Part shown: one piece after another, positions 56,225 through 64,000 of the stretch
How positions within the stretch are numbered: position 1 is the stretch's first letter
Layout: the number at the start of each line of letters is the position of its first letter
NCBI RefSeq assembly: GCF_018919385.1
Contig: NZ_JAHLMF010000009.1
Coordinates: forward strand, 62,001 to 126,000
DNA from: Geomonas diazotrophica
Lineage (GTDB): Bacteria > Desulfobacterota > Desulfuromonadia > Geobacterales > Geobacteraceae
DNA length: 64,000 bases
Direction of reading: 5' to 3'
Notes under the pieces: generated by a model
Seen by the model: the letters and a program-made list of their open reading frames with translations, nothing else
What the model was told of the DNA's origin: nothing
Databases searched by the model: none
Program-made: the position numbers and the translations under genes

Positions 56225-57526
56225 TCAGTCTTCCAGCTCCATCATGCTTTCCTGCTGCTCGCCGGTCTCCAGGTCGAAGAGGTGGCGCAGGGCATCGACG
56301 TAGAGATCGTTGCGGCTCCCCTGGTCGGTCCTCTTCAAAAGACTGGTCGGATGATGCAGCAGCTTGTTCATGATGGCGTTGGTCAAGGCATCCATCTTCT
56401 TGTCCGCGCCGGGAGGGATGTCCTTCCAGTTGGACAGGGTCTTTGCCAGCTCCGCCTTCCTGATCTCGTCGAAGTGGCTCCTGAGGGCCACGATGGTCGG
56501 GGTCACGTCCAGCGAGGAGAGCCACTTGAAGAACTGGCCGATCTCCTGCTCGACGATCGCCTCGGCCTTGGCGGCCTCGATCTTGCGCTGCTCAAGGTTG
56601 GTGGCCACCACGCCGTTCAGGTCGTCGACGGTGTAGAGATAACAGTTCTCCACGTCGTTCACCTTGGGGTCGATGTCGCGCGGCACGGCGATGTCGATGA
56701 AGAACATCGGCTTCAGCTTGCGGCGGCGCAACACCTCCTCCATGTCCTTTTCGTGGATGATGAAGTGCGGCGCTCCGGTGGAGGAGAGGATGATGTCCGC
56801 CTTGGGGAGATGGTCCATCAGGGCTTCGAAGTGGACCGGCTTGGCATCGAACTCCTCGGCCAGCTTTTCGGCGCGCTCGTAGGTACGGTTGGTGACCATG
56901 ACGCCGCGCACGCCGACGTTGATGAAGTGCTTGGCGGCCAGTTCGCACATCTCGCCGGCACCGATCAGAAGGACCGTCTTGTCGGAGAGCTCGCCGAAGA
57001 TCTTCTTCGCCAGTTCCACCGCGGCAAAGGCGACGGAGACCGCGGAGGAGGCGATCTTGGTCTCGGTCCTCACCCTCTTGGCGACGGAGAAGGCCTTGTG
57101 CAGGAAGCGGTTCAGGATGACGCCGGAGCTCTTGAACTCCGCGGCGTAACCGTAGGATGTCTTGATCTGGCCGAGGATCTGCGGCTCGCCGACCACCATG
57201 GAGTCCAGGCTGGAGGCGACGCGGAATACGTGGCGGGTAGCCTCCTCCCCGTGGTAGCTGTAGAGGTGTTTCTCGAGCGTCTCCAGCGGGAAGTTGTGGT
57301 AATCGGCGAGGAAACGCTTCAGGCGGGCCATGCCGCCGGCGACGTCGCGGGTGGTGGCGTAGATCTCCACGCGGTTGCAGGTGGAAACGATCACGGCCTC
57401 GGTGATGTCGGGGAGCGCCACGAGGGCGTTGAGAGGCTTCTCCATCTGGGTAGGGGAGAATGCAACCTTTTCCCGGATTTCAACTGCGGCAGTTTTATGC
57501 GAAAGCCCGACCACAATAATGTTCAT
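56225..57526 (-). CDS. hemA: Glutamyl-tRNA reductase
   Basis: 433 residues. It reduces glutamyl-tRNA to glutamate-1-semialdehyde, the first step of C5 heme synthesis. The nucleophile Cys50 is in [11 protein letters not shown], the NADPH domain has [17 protein letters not shown], and the C-terminal dimerisation helix is present. Spaced 33 bases after the cytochrome assembly gene. Confidence 0.98.
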   Translation of the reverse strand: MNIIVVGLSHKTAAVEIREKVAFSPTQMEKPLNALVALPDITEAVIVSTCNRVEIYATTRDVAGGMARLKRFLADYHNFPLETLEKHLYSYHGEEATRHVFRVASSLDSMVVGEPQILGQIKTSYGYAAEFKSSGVILNRFLHKAFSVAKRVRTETKIASSAVSVAFAAVELAKKIFGELSDKTVLLIGAGEMCELAAKHFINVGVRGVMVTNRTYERAEKLAEEFDAKPVHFEALMDHLPKADIILSSTGAPHFIIHEKDMEEVLRRRKLKPMFFIDIAVPRDIDPKVNDVENCYLYTVDDLNGVVATNLEQRKIEAAKAEAIVEQEIGQFFKWLSSLDVTPTIVALRSHFDEIRKAELAKTLSNWKDIPPGADKKMDALTNAIMNKLLHHPTSLLKRTDQGSRNDLYVDALRHLFDLETGEQQESMMELED

Positions 57527-57558
57527 AACAATCCCTGCCCCTTCTGGGGAAATCCCTC

Positions 57559-58374
57559 TTACTTGTAGCTGTGCAGCCCCGGCAGCAACAGGTTAACGCC
57601 GAGGAAGGTGAAGAGCATGATGACGAAGCCGAAGATGGAGAGCATCGCGGCTTTCCGGCCGCGCCAGCCGGTGGTGAGCCTGCCGTGCAGCAACGCGGCG
57701 TAGATGAACCAGGTGATCAGCGACCAGGTCTCCTTGGGATCCCAGCTCCAGTAGGTTCCCCAAGCCGTCTCCGCCCAGATGGCGCCGGAGATGATGGCAA
57801 AGGTGAGCAGCGGGAACCCGAAGGTGAGGCAGCGGTAGCTGATGTCGTCCAGGATGTCCAGCGACGGAAGCTTCTGGAACATGGAGCCCAGCCGACGCGT
57901 CTTCAAAAAGTGCGACTGGATCAGGTACATGATGCTGACGCCGAAGGAGATGGCAAAAGCGGCATAGCCCAGGAACGCCATGATGGTATGAACGGCGAGC
58001 CACTTACTCTTGAGAGCCGGGTTCAAGGGCGGAATCACGGTGGAGAAGGAGGCCGAGATGGCCATGATCAGGAGCGCCAGCGGCATCATGAAGGAGCCGA
58101 GTATGCTGATCTTGTAACGCCTTTCCAGCAGCAGGAAGATGCCGACCACGGAGAGACTGAAGAAGGAAAGCGATTCGTGCAGGTTGGTGATCGGGGTGTG
58201 ACCCGCCTCGAGGAAGCGGTTGAGGGTGAAGCCGCAATGGACGAGGAAGCCGACCAGGGCGAGCCAAAGGCCGGTTTTCCCGAGGGATTCCTTCGGCTTG
58301 AGCAAGTAGATCAGGTAGACGGCGGTGACGACCGCGTAGATGACCAGGGTGCTGTTGAAGAGCAAGGCGTTCAT
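57559..58374 (-). CDS. CcsA/ResC-family cytochrome c assembly membrane protein
   Basis: 271 residues with about eight membrane helices and the tryptophan-rich heme-handling motif [20 protein letters not shown]. In System II cytochrome c maturation this family presents heme to apocytochromes; a HemX-like role in regulating HemA is also known for relatives in this gene position. Its place directly before hemA leaves both options open. Overlaps the precorrin-2 dehydrogenase gene by 4 bases. Confidence 0.9.
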   Translation of the reverse strand: MNALLFNSTLVIYAVVTAVYLIYLLKPKESLGKTGLWLALVGFLVHCGFTLNRFLEAGHTPITNLHESLSFFSLSVVGIFLLLERRYKISILGSFMMPLALLIMAISASFSTVIPPLNPALKSKWLAVHTIMAFLGYAAFAISFGVSIMYLIQSHFLKTRRLGSMFQKLPSLDILDDISYRCLTFGFPLLTFAIISGAIWAETAWGTYWSWDPKETWSLITWFIYAALLHGRLTTGWRGRKAAMLSIFGFVIMLFTFLGVNLLLPGLHSYK

Positions 58375-59045
58375 GAAGGGTCCTCTTTTCCTGCCCCTAC
58401 CGAGCCCGGTGCGGCCCCGGCAGCGGAGAGCTTCAGGAGTATCTGGTCTATGGCATCTCTCTGCCCGTTTTTGATTAGCGCGGGGATGTCCAGCGCGGCT
58501 AGCTCGGCAAAAACCGTGTCATTGTATGCGTTCCCCGCCTTTTCAGTCAATAGCTTTTCACGGACGGCACTTAAAAGGGCGACGGCCTCACCGTATTCAG
58601 GACCGAACTGGGGCCTCAGTCGGTCGACGATCGTTTTTGACAGAGAAGGACTGGCACCGCCGGTCGAGACGGTGATCAGCAGGTCGCCCTGTTCGAGAAC
58701 GGCTGGTGTAACGAAGTCGCCGTCGTCCGGAAGATCCACGCAGTCGACCAGGATGTTCAGTTCCCGCGCATCCCGGGCCACCTCGCGATTGACGGCGGGG
58801 TCGCCGGTAGCGGCAAAAGCGAGTGTGGCACCGGCGAGATCGCCGGACCGGTACCCCCGGGGCAGGTGCATGACGCGCCCCTGCGCGGCGAGAGCGGCCA
58901 GCGACTCCTCGACACCCGGGGCCACCACGGTGACGCACGCTCCTGCCGCGACAAGCCGGGCCGCTTTGCGGGCCGCCACCTTGCCTCCGCCCACCACTAC
59001 GACCAGGCGCCCCCCAAGGTTCAGGTTTATCGGGTAATGACGCAC
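58371..59045 (-). CDS. Precorrin-2 dehydrogenase / siroheme-synthase N-terminal-type protein
   Basis: 224 residues. An NAD-binding Rossmann domain (LVVVVGGGKVAARKAARLVAAGACVTVV) and the CysG-N core (DPAVNREVARDARELNILVDCVDLPDDGDFVTPAV, ITVSTGGASPSLSKTI) identify it. It oxidises precorrin-2 to sirohydrochlorin. I chose the GTG at 59045, with GGGAG five bases upstream; the first supported homology is HYPINLNL. First gene of the heme operon. Confidence 0.9.
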   Translation of the reverse strand: MRHYPINLNLGGRLVVVVGGGKVAARKAARLVAAGACVTVVAPGVEESLAALAAQGRVMHLPRGYRSGDLAGATLAFAATGDPAVNREVARDARELNILVDCVDLPDDGDFVTPAVLEQGDLLITVSTGGASPSLSKTIVDRLRPQFGPEYGEAVALLSAVREKLLTEKAGNAYNDTVFAELAALDIPALIKNGQRDAIDQILLKLSAAGAAPGSVGAGKEDPS

Positions 59046-59272
59046 GAGCACTCCCTGGCCGCCCCGCGAGGCACGCGGGATAGTATCCAATCAGGGCGGG
59101 GCGGCCGCCCCAATATGACCCCATCCCATCGCCCTGTCAATGCTGAATACATCAACGATGCAGAGGGGTTTGCAGACTTTAGTTGCCTCTCACCGAAGGG
59201 GCATTTACTCCTTGCTTTTTTCATCGGCTCATTTATAGTAGAACTCACTTTTTTATTAAAGGAGAAGGTTCC

Positions 59273-59602
59273 ATGGCCAGCGAAAACGTACATACCTTTA
59301 CCGACGACAACTTTGAGAAGGAAGTCCTGCAGTCCGACATTCCGGTGCTGGTAGACTTCTGGGCCACATGGTGCGCCCCCTGCAAAGCGATCGCTCCCCT
59401 CATCGACACCGTGGCGTCCGAGTACGAAGGCCGCGTTAAAGTAGGCAAAGTCAACGTTGACGACAACCCGGCTACCCCTGGCAAGTACGGCGTACGCGGG
59501 ATCCCCACCGTAATCCTGATCAAGGACGGCAAGGTGCTTGACCAGGTAGTCGGTGCCATCCCCAAAGCCCAGCTGGAGGCCCTGATCAATAAGGCTCTCT
59601 AA
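59273..59602 (+). CDS. trxA: Thioredoxin
   Basis: 109 residues with the full thioredoxin fold. The active site reads WCAPC (a Gly-to-Ala variant of WCGPC), with the conserved cis-proline in [11 protein letters not shown]. The start has AAAGGAG eight bases upstream. It is followed after one base by a TlpA-like gene, so the two are co-transcribed. Divergent from the heme operon, consistent with a link to cytochrome maturation or general reductant supply. Confidence 0.97.
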   Translation: MASENVHTFTDDNFEKEVLQSDIPVLVDFWATWCAPCKAIAPLIDTVASEYEGRVKVGKVNVDDNPATPGKYGVRGIPTVILIKDGKVLDQVVGAIPKAQLEALINKAL

Positions 59603-59603
59603 A

Positions 59604-60128
59604 ATGAAAAAGCAGATGCAGTTTAAGAATCTCCTGTTGAGAATCACCCTGCCGGCGCTGGCGGGCCTGCTGTTTTTCACCCAACCCGCAGCCGCCATAC
59701 TGCAGAAAGGGGACCCCGCCCCCCCGATCAAGCTGACCACCACTTCCGGCCAGCCGATCACGCTGAGCAACTACAAGGGCTACGTCCTGGTGATGGACTT
59801 CTTCGCCACCTGGTGCATCCCCTGCAAGGAAGCCATCCCTCATCTGAATTCGATGCGGGCGAAGTACGGCAAGCAAGGGCTGCAGGTGCTGGGGGTCAGC
59901 GTCGATGAAGGAAGCGACCGCGACCTCAAGACCTTCATCAACGAACGCAAGATCAGCTACCCGGTTGCCATAGCCAACGAGGATATGCAGACCGAGTACG
60001 GGCTGCGCTCCATCCCGACCGTCTTCGTCATCAACAAGAAGGGGGTAGTGGTCGAAAGGTTCCAAGGCTTCTCGGACCAGACTGCAAAGGCGATGGAAGA
60101 CACCATCAAGAGACTGCTCGCCGAATAG
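59604..60128 (+). CDS. Exported TlpA/ResA-like thioredoxin
   Basis: 174 residues. A signal anchor (LLLRITLPALAGLLFFTQPAAA) is followed by a TlpA-type domain with the active site WCIPC (about residue 73), the KGYVLVMDFFATW strand and GLRSIPTVFVI. ResA-type proteins reduce heme-site cysteines of apocytochromes in the periplasm; that role fits the neighbouring heme and cytochrome assembly genes. Paired with trxA and followed by a terminator. Confidence 0.92.
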   Translation: MKKQMQFKNLLLRITLPALAGLLFFTQPAAAILQKGDPAPPIKLTTTSGQPITLSNYKGYVLVMDFFATWCIPCKEAIPHLNSMRAKYGKQGLQVLGVSVDEGSDRDLKTFINERKISYPVAIANEDMQTEYGLRSIPTVFVINKKGVVVERFQGFSDQTAKAMEDTIKRLLAE

Positions 60129-60156
60129 GCAGCGACCAGCTACCACGATAAGAGAG

Positions 60157-60215
60157 AAGAGCGGCGTCTCGCAGCGATACCATCACGGTCATCGCTGCGA
60201 AGCGGCCGCTCTTTT
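60157..60215 (+). terminator. Terminator of trxA-tlpA operon
   Basis: AAGAGCGGC (60157-60165) pairs with GCCGCTCTT (60204-60212); inside, TCGCAGCGAT (60169-60178) pairs with ATCGCTGCGA (60191-60200). A T-run follows at 60211-60218. Confidence 0.8.
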
Positions 60216-60347
60216 CGTTTCCGCCCGCCACCCAACTCCCGCCACCCAATCCGTCCGTCCCACCACCCATAACATTGACTTTTTCTAACCGTATGGCACG
60301 ATTCGTGGGTACTTATTTCCCGAACAACATCAGCGAAGGGGGGTGCC

Positions 60348-60587
60348 ATGAAACTGAGAGCAACGGGGGTGATAGGGCAGGACGACGATGGTCACATAGT
60401 CTTAGAATTGAAGAAAGGCCAGGATGTCGGAGTTATCAAGAGTCACGTGGGAGAGGAGGTCGAAATGGTAATACTGACGAAGGAAACAGCGACAAAGCCT
60501 CGCGAGGTGGCTACTTCAGAAAAGGATTCCGAGGGACTCAGCACATGCGCCAAACCGGGGTACTGGAACATCGAGGACCAGCAATAA
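60348..60587 (+). CDS. Small protein of unknown function
   Basis: 79 residues. The ATG has GAAGGGGGG seven bases upstream. The first 45 residues look like a small beta structure (MKLRATGVIGQDDDGHIVLEL, GQDVGVIKSHVGEEVEMVIL), the rest is charged and likely disordered. No family recognised. Its stop lies 40 bases before the 21-bp minisatellite. Confidence 0.65.
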   Translation: MKLRATGVIGQDDDGHIVLELKKGQDVGVIKSHVGEEVEMVILTKETATKPREVATSEKDSEGLSTCAKPGYWNIEDQQ

Positions 60588-60626
60588 CCTCCTATCCTTG
60601 GATCATGGGCCTGCATCAACTTCTTG

Positions 60627-60962
60627 GTGACGGTCACCAACACTGTTGCGATGGTCATCAACACCGTTGCGATGGTCATCAACACTGTTGCGATGGTCAT
60701 CAACACTGTTGCGATGGTCATCAACACCGTTACGATGGTCATCAACATCGTTGCGAGGGTCATCAACATCGTTTCGATGGTCATCAACACCGTTGCGATG
60801 GTCATCAACACCGTTGCGATGGTCATCAACACCGTTGCGATGGTCATCAACACCGTTGCGATGGTCATCAACACCGTTGCGATGGTCATCAACACCGTTG
60901 CGGTGGTCATCAACATCGTTGCGATGGTCATCAACATCGGTTGCGATGGCCATCAACACCTC
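60627..60962. repeat. 21-bp minisatellite, about 16 copies
   Basis: The unit GTTGCGATGGTCATCAACACC recurs about 16 times with scattered single-base changes (ACC/ACT/ATC, GCG/ACG/TCG, ATG/AGG). All three plus frames and two minus frames are open through the array, giving 7-residue peptide repeats (MVINTVA, CDGHQHR, VDDHRNG, VLMTIAT) with no reliable ribosome site for any. Twenty-one bases is two helical turns, so copies present the same DNA face. Confidence 0.93.
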
Positions 60963-61001
60963 GTTGACGGGTACCCCCTCCGCATATGGTGCTTTAGCGG
61001 A

Positions 61002-61916
61002 TTATGTGGAAACCGAGGGGAGATCGCCGGTCGCCATGCGGCGCAGGTGGGTGATGTCCCGCAATGGCGGTGTTCCGAACAGGCGGCTGTATTCGCGGCT
61101 GAACTGGGAGGCGCTCTCGTAGCCGACGTTGAAGGCGGCGGTGGTGGCGTCAACGCGCTCGGTCAGCATCAGGCGCCGTGCCTCGTTCAGGCGCAGCATC
61201 TTCTGGTACTGCAAGGGGCTCATGGCGGTAAGCGTCCGGAAGTGGTGATGGAACGTCGAAGTGCTCATGTTGACCTTGGTGGCCAGATCATCGATGCGTA
61301 ACGGGCTGGAAAAGTTCCCCTTCAGCCAATCGATGGCACGGGCTATCTGCTGACTCTGGCTTCCCGCCGAAGCCATCTGCCGCAGGCGCGCCCCCTGGTC
61401 TCCCACCAGCAGCCGGTAGATGATCTCCCGCTGGATCATCGGTGCGAGGATGGGGATGTCCTTCTCTTCGCCAAGCAGGTCGATCAAACGCTTAAAGGCG
61501 CTGAGAAGCGGCAGGCTCACCTCGCCAACCGCCATGCCGCGGCTCGATTGCTGCGTGCGTGGCTGGGGGAGGTTGCTGTCCAGCATCAGTTGGGAAACCT
61601 CGCGCAGGTCGAGCATCAGCCTCAGGCCAAGGTACGGCTTTTCGGGGCTTGCCTCGATGATCTGCACCACCGTGGGCAGGTGCACCGACGTGATCAGAAA
61701 ATGATTGGCATCGTAAACCAGGGTTTCGTCGCCGAGTTGAACGCGCTTGGCTCCCTGGGCTACCAGACAGACACTCGGCTCGTACATTCCGCTGACCGGT
61801 TCGGTGACTTCTTCCCTTTTGAACAACGACAGACCGGGGATCGGCGTCTCGAACAACTCTTCCCGTTCGGTCCATCGGGCAACACTCCGCCTCAAACTTT
61901 CAATAGCGTCTTCCAT
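61002..61916 (-). CDS. AraC-family transcriptional regulator
   Basis: 304 residues from the ATG at 61916 (GGAGG nine bases upstream). The N-terminal domain (EPSVCLVAQGAKRVQLGDETLVYDANHFLITSVHLP) is the AraC cupin-like sensor of the PF06719 type. The C-terminal two-helix-turn-helix domain (LRIDDLATKVNMSTSTFHHHFRTLT, ATTAAFNVGYESASQFSREYSRLFG) binds DNA. It is divergent from an aldo/keto reductase and a zinc alcohol dehydrogenase, which it probably regulates. Confidence 0.95.
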   Translation of the reverse strand: MEDAIESLRRSVARWTEREELFETPIPGLSLFKREEVTEPVSGMYEPSVCLVAQGAKRVQLGDETLVYDANHFLITSVHLPTVVQIIEASPEKPYLGLRLMLDLREVSQLMLDSNLPQPRTQQSSRGMAVGEVSLPLLSAFKRLIDLLGEEKDIPILAPMIQREIIYRLLVGDQGARLRQMASAGSQSQQIARAIDWLKGNFSSPLRIDDLATKVNMSTSTFHHHFRTLTAMSPLQYQKMLRLNEARRLMLTERVDATTAAFNVGYESASQFSREYSRLFGTPPLRDITHLRRMATGDLPSVST

Positions 61917-63237
<1,321 letters not shown>

Positions 63238-63260
63238 CAAAAACGACAGGAGGATCAACC

Positions 63261-64000
63261 ATGTATAAGGCAAAAGCATATTCCGCAGCCAGCGCTGCTG
63301 CCCCGCTGGCATCGACCACCATCCAGCGTCGCGAGCCTACCGACCGCGACGTCCAGATCGAAATCCTTTTCTGCGGCATCTGCCACTCCGACCTGCACAC
63401 CGTGCGCGACGAGTGGAACAGCATCATGCCCACGATCTACCCCTGCGTGCCGGGACACGAGATCGTGGGACGGGTCACCAAGGTAGGCTCGGCGGTAACC
63501 AAGTTCAAGCCGGGCGACCTGGCCGGCGTCGGCTGCCTGGTCGATTCCGATCACAGCTGCCCCAGCTGCGAGGCGAACCTGGAGCAGTTCTGCACCAACG
63601 CGACCTTTACCTACAACTCCCCCGACAAGCACTTGGGCGGGGTCACCTATGGCGGCTACTCGGACAGCATCGTGGTGGACGAGCACTTCGTGTTGCGCGT
63701 CCCCGCCCACCTGAACCTTGCCGGGGTGGCGCCGCTGCTTTGCGCAGGGATCACCACCTACTCCCCCATCCACCGCTGGGGCGACATCAAGGGGAAGAAG
63801 GTCGGCGTGGTCGGCCTGGGCGGCCTCGGGCACATGGGGGTCAAGTTCGCCAAGGCGTTCGGCGCGCACGTCGTGGTCTTCACCACCTCGCCCGGAAAGA
63901 AGGAGGACGCCCTGCGTCTGGGCGCAGACGAGGTGATCATCTCCACTGATGCCGAGCAGATGAAACAGCACGCCGGCAGCTTCAACTTCATCCTCGACAC
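63261..64000 (+). CDS. Zinc-dependent alcohol dehydrogenase (partial, C-terminus outside window)
   Basis: About 246 residues visible. GroES-like domain with catalytic zinc ligands (FCGICHSDLH, GHEIVGRV) and structural zinc cysteines (SCPSCEANLEQFC), then the Rossmann domain (KVGVVGLGGLGHMGVKFAKAFGA). It fits the YahK/CAD-type NADP alcohol dehydrogenases. AGGAGG lies six bases before the ATG. With the aldo/keto reductase it forms an aldehyde/alcohol detoxification pair. Confidence 0.94.
   Translation, partial: MYKAKAYSAASAAAPLASTTIQRREPTDRDVQIEILFCGICHSDLHTVRDEWNSIMPTIYPCVPGHEIVGRVTKVGSAVTKFKPGDLAGVGCLVDSDHSCPSCEANLEQFCTNATFTYNSPDKHLGGVTYGGYSDSIVVDEHFVLRVPAHLNLAGVAPLLCAGITTYSPIHRWGDIKGKKVGVVGLGGLGHMGVKFAKAFGAHVVVFTTSPGKKEDALRLGADEVIISTDAEQMKQHAGSFNFILD

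Noticed and set aside
60627-60962. CRISPR array
   Set aside because: Units are contiguous 21-mers without unique spacers and no cas genes are present.
60275-61301. Repeat-peptide proteins encoded by the minisatellite
   Set aside because: Several frames are equally open, substitutions do not favour one frame and no frame has a convincing start, so it is annotated as a repeat.

Overview
The window looks like chromosome from a Geobacteraceae-type member of the Desulfuromonadota (Geobacter, Geomonas or Citrifermentans relatives). This is inferred from the high GC content, a three-heme c-type cytochrome, dense hybrid histidine kinases, a clustered siroheme/heme operon with a cobA-hemD fusion, and several families of hairpin-forming intergenic repeats. 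No phage, IS transposase, CRISPR array or rRNA operon was found. One tRNA gene is present.

Layout. (1) 1-1763, minus: a partial membrane sensor behind an NMT1-type substrate-binding lipoprotein. (2) 2041-16088, minus: a five-gene operon encoding a YdbH-like AsmA-fold protein, a YdbL-like lipoprotein, an exported 2753-residue beta-propeller/TPR/CHAT protein, an SH3 protein and an M48 metalloprotease, closed by an intrinsic terminator. (3) 16174-16596: a small multiheme cytochrome. (4) 16906-24624, plus: a TetR regulator with a twin-operator promoter, an ABC1-family kinase, an ABC ATPase, an FtsX-type permease, a LolA-like periplasmic protein and a beta-barrel-like protein, probably an envelope lipid or lipoprotein export system. 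(5) 24785-27793: a fusion of a cyclic-nucleotide-binding domain, a catalytically dead sigma54-type AAA domain and a membrane ferredoxin, then a small secreted protein. (6) 27891-32659: an M-box Mg2+ riboswitch with its terminator, mgtA, an EIIA-like protein lacking both active-site histidines, and a DUF4337 protein. (7) 32669-45585: an unrecognised membrane-anchored protein, then five histidine kinases, four of them in one minus-strand operon, none with a DNA-binding output. (8) 46172-52137: assorted genes including PsiE, tRNA-Phe, an EfpL/YeiP-type elongation factor, an S4 protein, SUI1/YciH, a metallo-beta-lactamase-fold protein and a cupin divergent from it around an FNR-like box, and a short divergent MreB-like actin. 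(9) 52299-59045, minus: the siroheme/heme/cytochrome-assembly operon. (10) 59273-60128: thioredoxin and a TlpA-like thioredoxin. (11) 60348-64000: a small protein, a 21-bp minisatellite, and an AraC regulator divergent from an aldo/keto reductase and a zinc alcohol dehydrogenase that runs off the window.

The most unusual points are the exported tandem-CHAT protein (first CHAT copy degenerate) in its operon, the dead-AAA ferredoxin fusion, the His-less EIIA protein under Mg2+ riboswitch control, and repeat elements that have entered coding sequence in frame.
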